NCBI RefSeq assembly: GCF_002847285.1
Contig: NZ_CP025407.1
Coordinates: 6,885,001-6,949,000, forward strand
DNA length: 64,000 nucleotides
Reading direction: 5' to 3'
From: Streptomyces sp. CMB-StM0423
GTDB taxonomy: Bacteria > Actinomycetota > Actinomycetes > Streptomycetales > Streptomycetaceae
Each line of letters opens with the position of its first letter. Position 1 is the stretch's first letter. This document shows positions 8,329 through 16,506 of this stretch, in pieces. Below the pieces are notes generated by a model, which ran no database searches, had not been told where the DNA came from, and saw only the letters and a list, made by a program, of their open reading frames with translations. The position numbers and the translations under genes were made by a program.

Positions 8329-9090
8329 GTGGGCAGCGTGCGGGACGCGCGGGCAGTGGTCACCGGAGGCGGCGCCGGCATCGGCGCCGCGCTGGCGCGG
8401 CGGCTCGCCGCCGAGGGCGCCCGCGTCGCCGTCAACGACCTGGACGCCGCCAAAGCCCGCGCCGTCGCCGCCGGGATCGGCGGCGTGGCGCTGCCCGGCG
8501 ACGCCTCCGGCGCCGTACCCGCCGCCCGCGAGGCGCTCGGCGGCGTCGACCTCTTCTGCGCCAACGCCGGCCTCGCCACCGGCGGCGGCCCCGAGGCCCC
8601 GGACGACGAGTGGTCCGCCGCCTGGGACGTCAACGTCATGGCCCACGTGCGCGCCGCGCGCGAGCTGGTGCCGGAATGGCTGGAGCGGGGCGAGGGCCGC
8701 TTCGTCGCCACCGTCTCGGCCGCCGGCCTGCTGTCGATGGTCGCCGCCGCCCCGTACGCCGTCACCAAGCACGCCGCGCTCGCCTTCGCCGAGTGGCTCT
8801 CCCTGACGTACCGCCACCGCGGCATCTCCGTGCACGCGGTCTGCCCCCAGGGCGTACGCACCGACATGCTCCGCGCCACCGGCGCCGCGGGCGACCTCGT
8901 CCTCGCCCCCGGTGCCATCGAGCCGGAGCAGGTCGCCGACGCCGTGCTCGCCGGCATCGCCGAGGACCGCTTCCTGATCCTGCCGCACGCCGAGGTCGCC
9001 GGTTACAGCGCGCTGCGCGCCACCGACCCGGACCGCTGGCTGAGCGGCATGAACCGGCTGCAGCGGACACTGGAGGAGGGCCGGGGCTGA
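8329..9090 (+). CDS. Short-chain dehydrogenase/reductase
   Basis: 253 residues from a GTG preceded by GGGGAGG. Classical SDR marks: TGGGAGIG nucleotide-binding loop, NAG at the end of beta-4 (FCANAGLA), catalytic Ser in TVSAAGLLS, and YAVTK with Tyr and Lys. The Asp at the end of beta-2 (VAVNDLDAA) favours NAD(H). The C-terminal half lacks any membrane segment. By context, with a shared operator and acyl-CoA genes around it, it may oxidise a hydroxyacyl-CoA or related alcohol. The TetR gene 88 bases downstream is on the same strand and could be co-transcribed. Confidence 0.85.
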   Translation: MGSVRDARAVVTGGGAGIGAALARRLAAEGARVAVNDLDAAKARAVAAGIGGVALPGDASGAVPAAREALGGVDLFCANAGLATGGGPEAPDDEWSAAWDVNVMAHVRAARELVPEWLERGEGRFVATVSAAGLLSMVAAAPYAVTKHAALAFAEWLSLTYRHRGISVHAVCPQGVRTDMLRATGAAGDLVLAPGAIEPEQVADAVLAGIAEDRFLILPHAEVAGYSALRATDPDRWLSGMNRLQRTLEEGRG

Positions 9091-9178
9091 CCCGGGCGGC
9101 CCGGGGACCTTCCGGGAGGCCCGGACGGGCCGGGGCACCGGGACCGACACTGGAGGCGGGACGACGAAGGGCGAGGAC

Positions 9179-9772
9179 ATGGCGACGACGACGGGCGGGA
9201 ACAGCGGGACGGTGCCGGTGCGGCTGCTCGCCGCCGCCACGAGGCTCTTCGCGGAGCGGGGTTTCGACCGCACCTCGGTGCAGGAGATCGTCGAGGCCGC
9301 GGGCGTCACCAAGGGCGCCCTCTACCACTACTTCGGCTCCAAGGACGATCTCCTGCACGAGATCTACGGCCGCCTCCTGCGGCTCCAGCAGGAGCGCCTC
9401 GACCACTTCGCGGCGCTGGACGCCCCGGTCGGGCAGCGGCTGCGGGAGGCGGCGGCGGACGTGGTGGTCACCACCGTCGACCACCACGAGGACGCCCTCA
9501 TCTTCTTCCGCTCGATGCACATGCTGAGCCCGGAGAAGTACAAGGAGGTACGGGCCGAGCGGCGCCGCTACCACGAGCGCTTCCGCAGCCTCATCGAGGA
9601 GGGCCAGGCCGGCGGCGTGTTCTCCACCGCCACCCCGGCCGACCTGGTGGTCGACTACCACTTCGGCGCGCTGCACCACCTGGGCAGTTGGTACCGCCCG
9701 GACGGGCCGATGTCGGCCCGGGAGATCGGCGACCAGATGGCGGAGCTGCTGATGCGCGCCCTGCGCCCGTAG
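9179..9772 (+). CDS. TetR family regulator of the SDR / kinase-dehydrogenase genes (inferred)
   Basis: 197 residues. The HTH is AERGFDRTSVQEIVEAAGVTKGALYHYFGSKDDLL, close to the fatty-acid/acyl-CoA-responsive TetR group; the rest is an all-helical ligand domain. It lies between the SDR gene (same strand) and the convergent acyl-CoA dehydrogenase, and the ATACCGACCGGT-type palindromes before both units are the best candidates for its operators. Which TetR binds which operator is inferred from proximity, not shown. Confidence 0.85.
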   Translation: MATTTGGNSGTVPVRLLAAATRLFAERGFDRTSVQEIVEAAGVTKGALYHYFGSKDDLLHEIYGRLLRLQQERLDHFAALDAPVGQRLREAAADVVVTTVDHHEDALIFFRSMHMLSPEKYKEVRAERRRYHERFRSLIEEGQAGGVFSTATPADLVVDYHFGALHHLGSWYRPDGPMSAREIGDQMAELLMRALRP

Positions 9773-9840
9773 CGCCGGAGCGCCGGAAGGGGCCGCTCAG
9801 CCGTACGGACCGCGCGCACCCCCGCCCGTACGGCGCACGC

Positions 9841-11064
9841 TCACCCGCCCGGCGCGTACTTCCGCAGCTCGCGCCGGGCCAGCGACCGCTGGTGCACCTC
9901 GTCGGGACCGTCCGCCAGCCGCAGCGTGCGCGCCGACGCCCACAGCTCGGCCAGCGGCGTGTCCTGGCTGACGCCCGCCGCGCCGTGCAACTGGACCGCG
10001 CGGTCCAGGATCCCGGTGACCTCCCGCGGCACGGCGATCTTGATGGCCTGGATCTCCGTGTGCGCGCCGCGGTTGCCCACCGTGTCCATCAGCCACGCGG
10101 TCTTCAGCACCAGCAGCCGCAACTGCTCCACCGCCACCCGCGCGTCCGCGATCCACGTCTGCACCACGCCCTGCCGCGCCAGCTCCTTGCCGAACGCCGA
10201 ACGCTCCACCGCCCGGCGGCACATCAGCTCGATCGCCCGCTCCGCCATGCCGATCAGCCGCATGCAGTGGTGGATACGGCCGGGACCGAGCCGCGCCTGC
10301 GCGATGGCGAAGCCGCCGCCCTCCTCGCCGACGAGGTTTGCCGCGGGGACCCGTACGCCGTCGAGCACGATCTCGGCGTGGCCGCCGTGCAGATGGTCCT
10401 CGAAGCCGTAGACCCGCATGGCCCGGCGGACGGTGAGGCCGGGGGTGTCGCGCGGGACCAGGACCATGGACTGCTGGCGACGCGGGTCCCGGCCCTCGGG
10501 GTCGGTCTTGCCCATGACGATGAACACCGCGCAGCCGGGGTTCATCGCCCCGGAGATGTACCACTTGCGGCCGTTGAGGACGTACGAGTCGCCGTCCCGC
10601 TCGATCCTGGTCTCGATGTTCGAGGCGTCGGAGGAGGCGACGGCCGGCTCGGTCATCGCGAACGCCGAGCGGATACGCCCCTCCAGCAGCGGCTCCAGCC
10701 ACCGTGCGCGCTGCTCCGCGGTGGCGAACTGGGCCAGCAGCTCCATGTTCCCGGTGTCGGGCGCGCTGCAGTTGAGCGCCAGCGGCGCCAGGTGGGGGCT
10801 GCGGCCGGTGATCTCGGCGAGCGGCGCGTACTGCAGGTTCGACAGGCCCGCGCCGTACACGGTGTCGGGGAGGAAGAGGTTCCACAGCCCGCGGCTGCGC
10901 GCCTCGGCGCGCAACTCGGCCACGACGGGCGGGTGCGCCCACGGGTCGTCCTGCGCGGCGACCTGCGCGGCGGCGACGGGCTCGGCGGGGAAGACGTGCT
11001 CGGTCATGAACGCGAGCAGGCGCTCGCGCAGTTCCCCGGTGCGCGCGTCGGGTGCGAAGTCCAT
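9841..11064 (-). CDS. Acyl-CoA dehydrogenase of the ACAD10/11 (LvaC-like) group
   Basis: 407 residues, FAD-dependent acyl-CoA dehydrogenase fold. The segments CSAPDTGNMELL, FAMTEPAVASSDASNIET, the Trp-containing KWYISGAMNPGC and especially RLGPGRIHHCMRLIG are the signature of the ACAD10/11 branch. Where medium-chain dehydrogenases have the catalytic Glu of YEGT, this branch reads ADGP. It starts six bases after the APH-type kinase gene, so the two form an operon. In mammals (ACAD10/11) and in Pseudomonas levulinate catabolism (LvaA/LvaC) such a kinase/dehydrogenase pair turns 4-hydroxyacyl-CoA into 2-enoyl- or 3-hydroxyacyl-CoA via a 4-phospho intermediate. I infer the same chemistry here. 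Confidence 0.85.
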   Translation of the reverse strand: MDFAPDARTGELRERLLAFMTEHVFPAEPVAAAQVAAQDDPWAHPPVVAELRAEARSRGLWNLFLPDTVYGAGLSNLQYAPLAEITGRSPHLAPLALNCSAPDTGNMELLAQFATAEQRARWLEPLLEGRIRSAFAMTEPAVASSDASNIETRIERDGDSYVLNGRKWYISGAMNPGCAVFIVMGKTDPEGRDPRRQQSMVLVPRDTPGLTVRRAMRVYGFEDHLHGGHAEIVLDGVRVPAANLVGEEGGGFAIAQARLGPGRIHHCMRLIGMAERAIELMCRRAVERSAFGKELARQGVVQTWIADARVAVEQLRLLVLKTAWLMDTVGNRGAHTEIQAIKIAVPREVTGILDRAVQLHGAAGVSQDTPLAELWASARTLRLADGPDEVHQRSLARRELRKYAPGG

Positions 11065-11070
11065 GGCCGG

Positions 11071-12090
11071 TCAGCCTTCCTGCAGAGTGGTGCGGCCGCC
11101 CGCGATGAAGCGGGGCACGAGCTCGCCGATGCGGTCGAAGCCGGCGCCGACGGTCTGGCCGAGGGTGAAGCGGTAGTGGATGCCTTCCAGGATCACGGCG
11201 AGCTTGAAGTACGCGAAGGCCGTGTACCAGGCGATGCGGGAGACGTCGCGGCCGGACCGCTCGGCGTAGCGGGCGACGATCTCGGCGGCGGCCGGGTGTC
11301 CCGGGGCGTCGGCGGTGGTGGCGATGGGGGAGTCGGCGCCGGCCGGGGTGCTGTACATCGCGAGCAGGCCGAGGTCCGTGAGCGGGTCGCCGAGCGTCGA
11401 CATCTCCCAGTCCAGGACGGCGGTCACGGTGCCGGCGGCGTCGACGAGGACGTTGTCGAGGCGGTAGTCGCCGTGCACGACGGCGGGCGCGGCGGCGGGC
11501 GGCAGGTCGCGGGCGAGAGCGCCGTGCAGTTCGTCGATGCCGGGCAGCTCGCGGCTGCGGGAGGCGTCGAGCTGCTTGCCCCAGCGGCGGAGTTGGCGCT
11601 CCAGGAAGCCATCCGGGCGGCCGAAGCCGGCGAGTCCTGCGGCGGCCGGGTCGACGGCGTGCAGGCGGACCAGGGTGTCGACGAGTCCTTCGACCACGGC
11701 GCGGGTGCGCGCGGGGCCGAGCGGCGCGAGTTGCCCCGCCGTGCGGTACACGGTGCCGGGGACGTACTCCATGACGTAGAACGGGGCGCCGAGCACGGTC
11801 TCGTCGGTGCAGAGCAGCAGGGTCCGCGGTACGGGGACGGGGGTGGGGTGCAGCGCGGTGAGCACGCGGTGCTCGCGGGCCATGTCGTGTGCGGTGGCGA
11901 GGACATGGCCGAGCGGCGGGCGGCGGACGACCCAGCGGCCGGTGCCGTCGGTGACGTCGTACGTGAGGTTGGACCTGCCGCCCTCGATGAGCCGGGCGCG
12001 GAGCCCGCCGCGGACGAGCCCGGGGAGCTGCGCGTCGAGGTACCGGCGCAGCGCGCCGGGGTCGAGGCCGGGCGGGTGGTCGTCGCTCAT
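11071..12090 (-). CDS. APH-family phosphotransferase, probable 4-hydroxyacyl-CoA kinase partner
   Basis: 339 residues from ATG after GGAGGG. Aminoglycoside-phosphotransferase-like kinase motifs are present: GGRSNLTYDV, the lysine-type strand VVRRPP, HGDYRLDNVLVD (Brenner motif) and VLDWEMSTLGDPLTDLGLL (metal-binding Asp). This particular DWE-STLGDPL text is the form fused to, or beside, ACAD10/11-type dehydrogenases, not antibiotic resistance enzymes. It probably phosphorylates the 4-hydroxyl of an acyl-CoA for the next gene product to process. It lies first in the operon, behind a near-perfect palindrome. The Pseudomonas helper LvaB was not seen. Confidence 0.85.
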   Translation of the reverse strand: MSDDHPPGLDPGALRRYLDAQLPGLVRGGLRARLIEGGRSNLTYDVTDGTGRWVVRRPPLGHVLATAHDMAREHRVLTALHPTPVPVPRTLLLCTDETVLGAPFYVMEYVPGTVYRTAGQLAPLGPARTRAVVEGLVDTLVRLHAVDPAAAGLAGFGRPDGFLERQLRRWGKQLDASRSRELPGIDELHGALARDLPPAAAPAVVHGDYRLDNVLVDAAGTVTAVLDWEMSTLGDPLTDLGLLAMYSTPAGADSPIATTADAPGHPAAAEIVARYAERSGRDVSRIAWYTAFAYFKLAVILEGIHYRFTLGQTVGAGFDRIGELVPRFIAGGRTTLQEG

Positions 12091-12421
12091 ACGGGGTCCC
12101 TCCGGGGGCGGCGGCGGACGGCGGACCCGGCGGCGCGGACCCGGCCCTCCATAATGCCGACCGGTCGGTATGGCGTCCAGGCCCGGGGGTACGGGGCCGC
12201 TCCGGGCGCGAGGCGCCGGCCGCGTGTGGCACGCGCGGCGCGACGCGCGCGGCGCCGGCTGGGCCGGGGCCCGTGCGGTCCCGCGCCCCTCCGGCCGCGC
12301 CCGCCGCGGGCGGGGCGCGACGTGCCCGAGCCGGCGCCTGTGCCCGGCCCCGGCTCCCGCCCTTCCCGCCGGGTCCCGTACCGGCCCCGTCGGCGCCACC
12401 CCGCCGCGTGCGCCGCAGGCG
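12091..12421. other. Intergenic stretch, very GC-rich, one operator
   Basis: No convincing gene. The only structured signal is the palindrome at 12154-12171 upstream of the kinase gene; the remainder (12172-12421) is GC-rich sequence without a clear coding frame, between the kinase gene start and the 3' end of the kinase/hydrolase fusion gene. Confidence 0.6.
12154..12171. promoter_or_regulatory. TetR operator, near-perfect 18-bp palindrome
   Basis: ATGCCGACC joined directly to GGTCGGTAT; only the third base breaks symmetry. It lies 64-81 bases upstream of the APH-type kinase start. The ATACCGACC half recurs before the SDR gene at 8277. Confidence 0.65.
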
Positions 12422-13795
12422 CTACGCATGACAGGGCATCATCTCGCCGCCGTTCAGCGCCGCCATGTCCGCGAAGTACTCCGCCGCGTCCAGCGGCCGG
12501 CCCTCCGGCTCGCCGGCCAGCTCGCTGTACGCCCGGTGCAGGTTGGCCACCAGCCGCTCCGGCTCCCGCAGTTCCGCGAACGCCTCCGGGTCCGCCGCCC
12601 GCGCCGTCTCCAGCGGCGTCCGGCCCGCCGCGCGGCCCTGCGCCGCCAGCTCGCCGACGTACCGCAGATACCGCTCCACCGCGTCGAACACCCCCGCGTC
12701 CGTCACCGGCCCGTGCCCCGGCACCACCGTCTCCGCGCCCAGCGACCGCAGGTGCTCCAGCGCCCGCAGAGACCCCCCGAGCGAGCCGAACGCGACGAAC
12801 GGCGCGCCGCCGCACAGCGCTATGTCCCCCGCGAACACGACCCGCTGCTCCGGCAGCCACACCACCGTGTCGCCGACCGTGTGCGCGGGACCCGGGTGCA
12901 GCAGGCGGACCTCCGTGCCGCCCGCGGTCAGCGTCATCGACTCCGTGTACGTCATGTCCGGCGCCGTCAGCCGCACGTCCCCGTACTCCACCTCCGGCCA
13001 CAGCAGCTCCAGATGGCGCCCCGCGGCCAGCACCTGCTGCCGGCACGCGGCGTGGCCGACGACCGTGGCGGGGGCGAAGACGCTGTTGCCGTACGTGTGG
13101 TCGCCGTGGTGGTGGGTGTTGACCACGAGCGCCGGGTCGGGCGCCCCGCTGGCCAGGACCGCCTCGCGCAGCAGCTTCGCCCGGGGCTCGGTGGCGGCGG
13201 TGTCGACGAGCAGCGTCGTCGTGCCGTCGCTGACGAAGCCCGCGTTGCTCAGGCACCAGCCGCCGTCCGGCTGGATGTAGGCGTGCACGCCGGTGGCGAT
13301 CTGCACGCAGTACGGCGTGCGGGCGGCGTCGACCGCGCGGTCCACGATCTGCGCCGGGGTGCCGTCGATGCCGACCGCCGCCCCGTGCTCGTCGGGCGCC
13401 AGCGGTTCGAGGGCAGCGAACTGCGCGTCCAGCACGTCGTGCGGCACGAACAGTTCCTTGCGCTCGGCCAGTCGCGCGCCGACGAGCTGCCGCGAGCCGT
13501 CCAGGTGCAGGAAGTACAGCCCCGGCACGGCCGCCGCGAGCCGGTCGCGGTCGCGGCGGCGCAGCGCGGGCCGGCTGACGACGCCGCCGCTCGCGGCCCG
13601 TCTGCGGAGCCAGCGGGCGACGGCCCCGTCGGGCGGCTCGCCGCACGCGGGGGAGAGGCCGGCCTCCCGGCCGATGTCGGCGCCGTCCGCGTACGGCACG
13701 TTCAGCCGCTCGGCCAGCTCCCGGCCCACCGTGGTCTTGCCGCAGCCGGACACCCCCATCACGACGATCAGTGGCACGGTGACGCCCATGCGCAT
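12422..13795 (-). CDS. Fusion: degenerate gluconokinase-like kinase plus metallo-beta-lactamase-fold hydrolase
   Basis: 457 residues with no stop between two domains. Residues 10-158 read as gluconokinase (GntK): P-loop GVSGCGKT at 14-21, SGGVVSRPALRRRDRDRL, LYFLHLDGSRQLVGARLAERKELFVPHDVLDAQFAALEPL. The normal substrate segment after ADGxD (HP-N--KM--G-PL-D-DR-PWL) is replaced by an unrelated shorter stretch, so kinase activity is doubtful. Residues ~164-457 are a metallo-beta-lactamase fold with HHHGDH (228-233), His305, Asp324 and His361, all zinc ligands. Hydrolase substrate unknown. ATG start behind GAGGGGG. No good internal start for a separate hydrolase is present. Confidence 0.75.
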   Translation of the reverse strand: MRMGVTVPLIVVMGVSGCGKTTVGRELAERLNVPYADGADIGREAGLSPACGEPPDGAVARWLRRRAASGGVVSRPALRRRDRDRLAAAVPGLYFLHLDGSRQLVGARLAERKELFVPHDVLDAQFAALEPLAPDEHGAAVGIDGTPAQIVDRAVDAARTPYCVQIATGVHAYIQPDGGWCLSNAGFVSDGTTTLLVDTAATEPRAKLLREAVLASGAPDPALVVNTHHHGDHTYGNSVFAPATVVGHAACRQQVLAAGRHLELLWPEVEYGDVRLTAPDMTYTESMTLTAGGTEVRLLHPGPAHTVGDTVVWLPEQRVVFAGDIALCGGAPFVAFGSLGGSLRALEHLRSLGAETVVPGHGPVTDAGVFDAVERYLRYVGELAAQGRAAGRTPLETARAADPEAFAELREPERLVANLHRAYSELAGEPEGRPLDAAEYFADMAALNGGEMMPCHA

Positions 13796-13953
13796 GTCCC
13801 CCTCAAGACAGCTCCTGCCCGCGCTGCGGTGCTGCCTGCGAGCTTAGGACCAGGCGCCGGCACGGACGGCGGCCCGGCGGCCCGGAAGGGGACGCGGGGC
13901 GTACGGACGGGAGCGTGCGCACGCACGGCGTACCGGCGCCGGCCACGGCGGCG

Positions 13954-14262
13954 TCAGATGAGCAGCACGGCCGCGGACGTCGCGGACGCCACCAGGCACA
14001 GGCCGGCGCCCAGCGCGAGCCCCGGGGCCATCGCCGCCGGTGCGGCGGCGGCCAGTTGGTTGATCCGCCGCTGGCCCACCGTCAGGAACACCAGCCACGT
14101 GCACAGCGCCAGCGACAGCCCCGCGTACCCGCCCGCGGAGCCGCCCTCGACGACCACCCGGCGCAGCTCCAGCACCACCACGACCGCGAACGCCAGCGTC
14201 GTGCGCCGCCACGCGAGCCGCGTCCGCTCCGGCTGCGCCCCGGGGTCCCGGGCACCGCTCAC
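13954..14262 (-). CDS. DUF202 membrane protein, second of a pair
   Basis: 102 residues from a GTG that overlaps the stop of the upstream DUF202 gene (GTGA). The text QPERTRLAWRRTTLAFAVVVVLELRRVV is the DUF202 signature, followed by two more hydrophobic segments (LSLALCTWLVFLTV and AAMAPGLALGAGLCLVA), giving about three membrane passes. DUF202/YidH proteins have no settled function. Both members are made from one transcript, so they may form a heteromer. Confidence 0.75.
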   Translation of the reverse strand: MSGARDPGAQPERTRLAWRRTTLAFAVVVVLELRRVVVEGGSAGGYAGLSLALCTWLVFLTVGQRRINQLAAAAPAAMAPGLALGAGLCLVASATSAAVLLI

Positions 14263-14657
14263 CGCCCGGCCCCGACCAGCACCACGACGATCAGCACCGC
14301 CGCCGCCACCGCCGTGCCCACGGCGAGCAGCCCGGGGAAGCGGGACTCCGGCAGGTCCTCGCCGCGGCGCATCGCGCGCTCGCAGCGGATCCAGTGGTTG
14401 ACGGCACGTACCGCGCAGACCGCCCCGCCGGCGAGGAGCACGGCGGCGATGGCCGTACGGAAGGGGCGGGACATCTCGGTGAGGAACTGGTCGGCGGCGA
14501 TGCCGCCGCCGACGAGCGCCAGTGCCGTCCGCACCCAGGCGAGGAACGTCCGCTCGTTGGCGAGCGAGAAGCGGTAGTCCGGCGTGCGGCCCTCGGCGCG
14601 CAGCCGCCGGGGCGAGAACCACAGCCGCACGGCGGACGGACGTTCGGGGTCGCTCAC
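14259..14657 (-). CDS. DUF202 (YidH family) membrane protein, first of a pair
   Basis: 132 residues. The N-terminal cytosolic part contains DYRFSLANERTFLAWVRTALALVGGG, the YidH/DUF202 signature, followed by two further hydrophobic helices (AIAAVLLAGGAVCAVRAV and LLAVGTAVAAAVLIVVVLVG). It is an inner-membrane protein of unknown function. It is translationally coupled to the smaller DUF202 gene downstream. The divergent flavoprotein gene starts 151 bases away. Confidence 0.85.
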   Translation of the reverse strand: MSDPERPSAVRLWFSPRRLRAEGRTPDYRFSLANERTFLAWVRTALALVGGGIAADQFLTEMSRPFRTAIAAVLLAGGAVCAVRAVNHWIRCERAMRRGEDLPESRFPGLLAVGTAVAAAVLIVVVLVGAGR

Positions 14658-14808
14658 GGCCTCGACCCTAACCGAACGCCCCCGCGCACCCCGTGGCCGA
14701 CCCGCCCCGCCCGCGGGCGGGGAAAGTGCCCGGTGTCCGGCGGTTGACGGGCGGGCGCCCAGTCAACAGGATCTGAACCGACCGGTAACCTTCGAAGGGG
14801 CGGCAGCC

Positions 14809-16464
14809 ATGATCTACGACGCCGACGTCATCGTGATCGGAGCGGGGCTCGCAGGACTCGCCGCGACCGCGGAGCTGGCCGACGCCGGACGCAAGGTCAT
14901 CCTGCTGGACCAGGAGCCGGAACAGGCGCTCGGCGGCCAGGCGCACTGGTCCTTCGGCGGCCTGTTCTTCGTCGGCTCGCCCGAGCAGCGCCGGCTGCGC
15001 ATCCGCGACAGCCGCGAGCTGGCCTGGCAGGACTGGCTCGGCACCGCGGGATTCGACCGCACGGAGGACCACTGGCCGCGCAAGTGGGCCGAGGCGTACG
15101 TCGACTTCGCCAGCGGCGAGAAGCGCGCCTGGCTGCGCGCGCAGGGCATGTCGTTCTTCCCGGTGGTCGGCTGGGCCGAGCGCGGCGGCTACGACGCGGA
15201 GGGCCACGGCAACTCCGTACCCCGCTTCCACATCACCTGGGGCACGGGACCCGGCGTCGTCGCCCCCTTCGAGCGGCGGGTACGCGAAGCCGCGGAACTG
15301 GGCCGCGTCGACATGCGCTTCCGGCACCGCGTCACCGGACTGGCCCGCAGCGGTGGCGCCGTCGACACCGTCAGCGGCGAGATCCTCGAACCCAGCGACG
15401 CCCCGCGCGGCACCGCCAGCGGCCGGGAGGTGGCCGACACCTTCGAGCTGCGCGCCCAGGCGGTGATCATCACCTCCGGCGGCATCGGCGGCAACCACGA
15501 CCTCGTCCGCGCCCACTGGCCCAAGCGCCTGGGCACCCCGCCGGAGAAGCTGCTCTCCGGCGTCCCCGCGCACGTCGACGGGCTGCTGCTCGACGTCGCC
15601 GGGGCGGCCGGCGGCCGGCTCATCAACCGCGACCGGATGTGGCACTACACCGAGGGCATCGAGAACTGGAACCCCATCTGGTCCCGGCACGGCATCCGTA
15701 TCCTGCCGGGACCCTCGTCGCTGTGGCTGGACGCGACCGGCCGCCGGCTGCCCGTACCGCTGTTCCCGGGCTTCGACACGCTCGGCACGCTGGAGCACAT
15801 CATGAAGTCGGGCCACGGCTACACCTGGTTCGTCCTCAGCCAGAAGGTCATCGAGAAGGAGTTCACGCTCTCCGGCAGCGAGCAGAATCCGGACCTGACC
15901 GGCAAGAGCGTGCGCGACGTGCTGGGCCGGGCAGGATCCGGGGCGCCCGCGCCCGTGCAGGCGTTCATGGACAACGGCGTCGACTTCATCGTCGAACGCG
16001 ACCTCGCCACCCTGGTCCGCCGGATGAACGAGCTGACCGGCGACAAGCTCATCGACGAGGAGGCGCTGCGCCGTACGCTCACCGCCCGCGACCGCGAGAT
16101 CGACAACGCCTACACCAAGGACATGCAGATCACCGCGCTGCGCGGTGCCCGCAACTTCCTCGGCGACAAGCTCATCCGCGCCGCCTCCCCACACCGCTTC
16201 CTGGACCCGAAGAACGGCCCGCTCATCGCCGTACGGCTGAACATCCTCACCCGCAAGTCCCTCGGCGGGCTGGAGACGGACCTGTCGTCGCGGGTGCTCG
16301 CCGAGGGCGGGGAGCCGCTGCCGGGCGTGTACGCGGCCGGGGAGGCCGCCGGCTTCGGCGGGGGCGGCGTCCACGGGTACCGCTCGCTGGAGGGCACGTT
16401 CCTCGGCGGGTGCCTCTTCTCCGGCCGGGCCGCGGGCCGCGCGGCGGCGAAGGCGGTGGGCTGA
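14809..16464 (+). CDS. FAD-binding dehydrogenase of the KstD / fumarate-reductase fold
   Basis: 551 residues from ATG behind GAAGGGG. The Rossmann FAD motif DVIVIGAGLAGLAATAELADAG opens the protein, and the C-terminal GVYAAGEAAGFGGGGVHGYRSLEGTFLGGCLFSGRAAG closes the FAD site as in 3-ketosteroid delta1-dehydrogenases and flavocytochrome c subunits. Relatives in actinobacteria are annotated only as FAD-binding dehydrogenases; steroid delta1-dehydrogenation is possible but not shown. A motif sharing the ACCGACCGGT core with the TetR sites at 8277 and 12154 lies at 14778-14787, but with poor outer symmetry. No signal peptide. Confidence 0.8.
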   Translation: MIYDADVIVIGAGLAGLAATAELADAGRKVILLDQEPEQALGGQAHWSFGGLFFVGSPEQRRLRIRDSRELAWQDWLGTAGFDRTEDHWPRKWAEAYVDFASGEKRAWLRAQGMSFFPVVGWAERGGYDAEGHGNSVPRFHITWGTGPGVVAPFERRVREAAELGRVDMRFRHRVTGLARSGGAVDTVSGEILEPSDAPRGTASGREVADTFELRAQAVIITSGGIGGNHDLVRAHWPKRLGTPPEKLLSGVPAHVDGLLLDVAGAAGGRLINRDRMWHYTEGIENWNPIWSRHGIRILPGPSSLWLDATGRRLPVPLFPGFDTLGTLEHIMKSGHGYTWFVLSQKVIEKEFTLSGSEQNPDLTGKSVRDVLGRAGSGAPAPVQAFMDNGVDFIVERDLATLVRRMNELTGDKLIDEEALRRTLTARDREIDNAYTKDMQITALRGARNFLGDKLIRAASPHRFLDPKNGPLIAVRLNILTRKSLGGLETDLSSRVLAEGGEPLPGVYAAGEAAGFGGGGVHGYRSLEGTFLGGCLFSGRAAGRAAAKAVG

Positions 16465-16506
16465 GGGCTGTGGTCTGGGGGATGAGAGCTGAGGGCTCGT
16501 ACGGGC

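Noticed and set aside
9773..9840. CGTACG inverted repeats as a terminator
   Set aside because: CCGTACGG is frequent in this genome, and the pairing has a long unstructured loop.
9688..13122. Very long plus-strand frame across the acyl-CoA genes
   Set aside because: Antisense shadow of the dehydrogenase, kinase and fusion genes, with no domain or ribosome site.
14775..14792. ACCGACCGGT core before the KstD-like gene as a third TetR operator
   Set aside because: Outer bases do not keep the palindrome; only the ten-base core matches.
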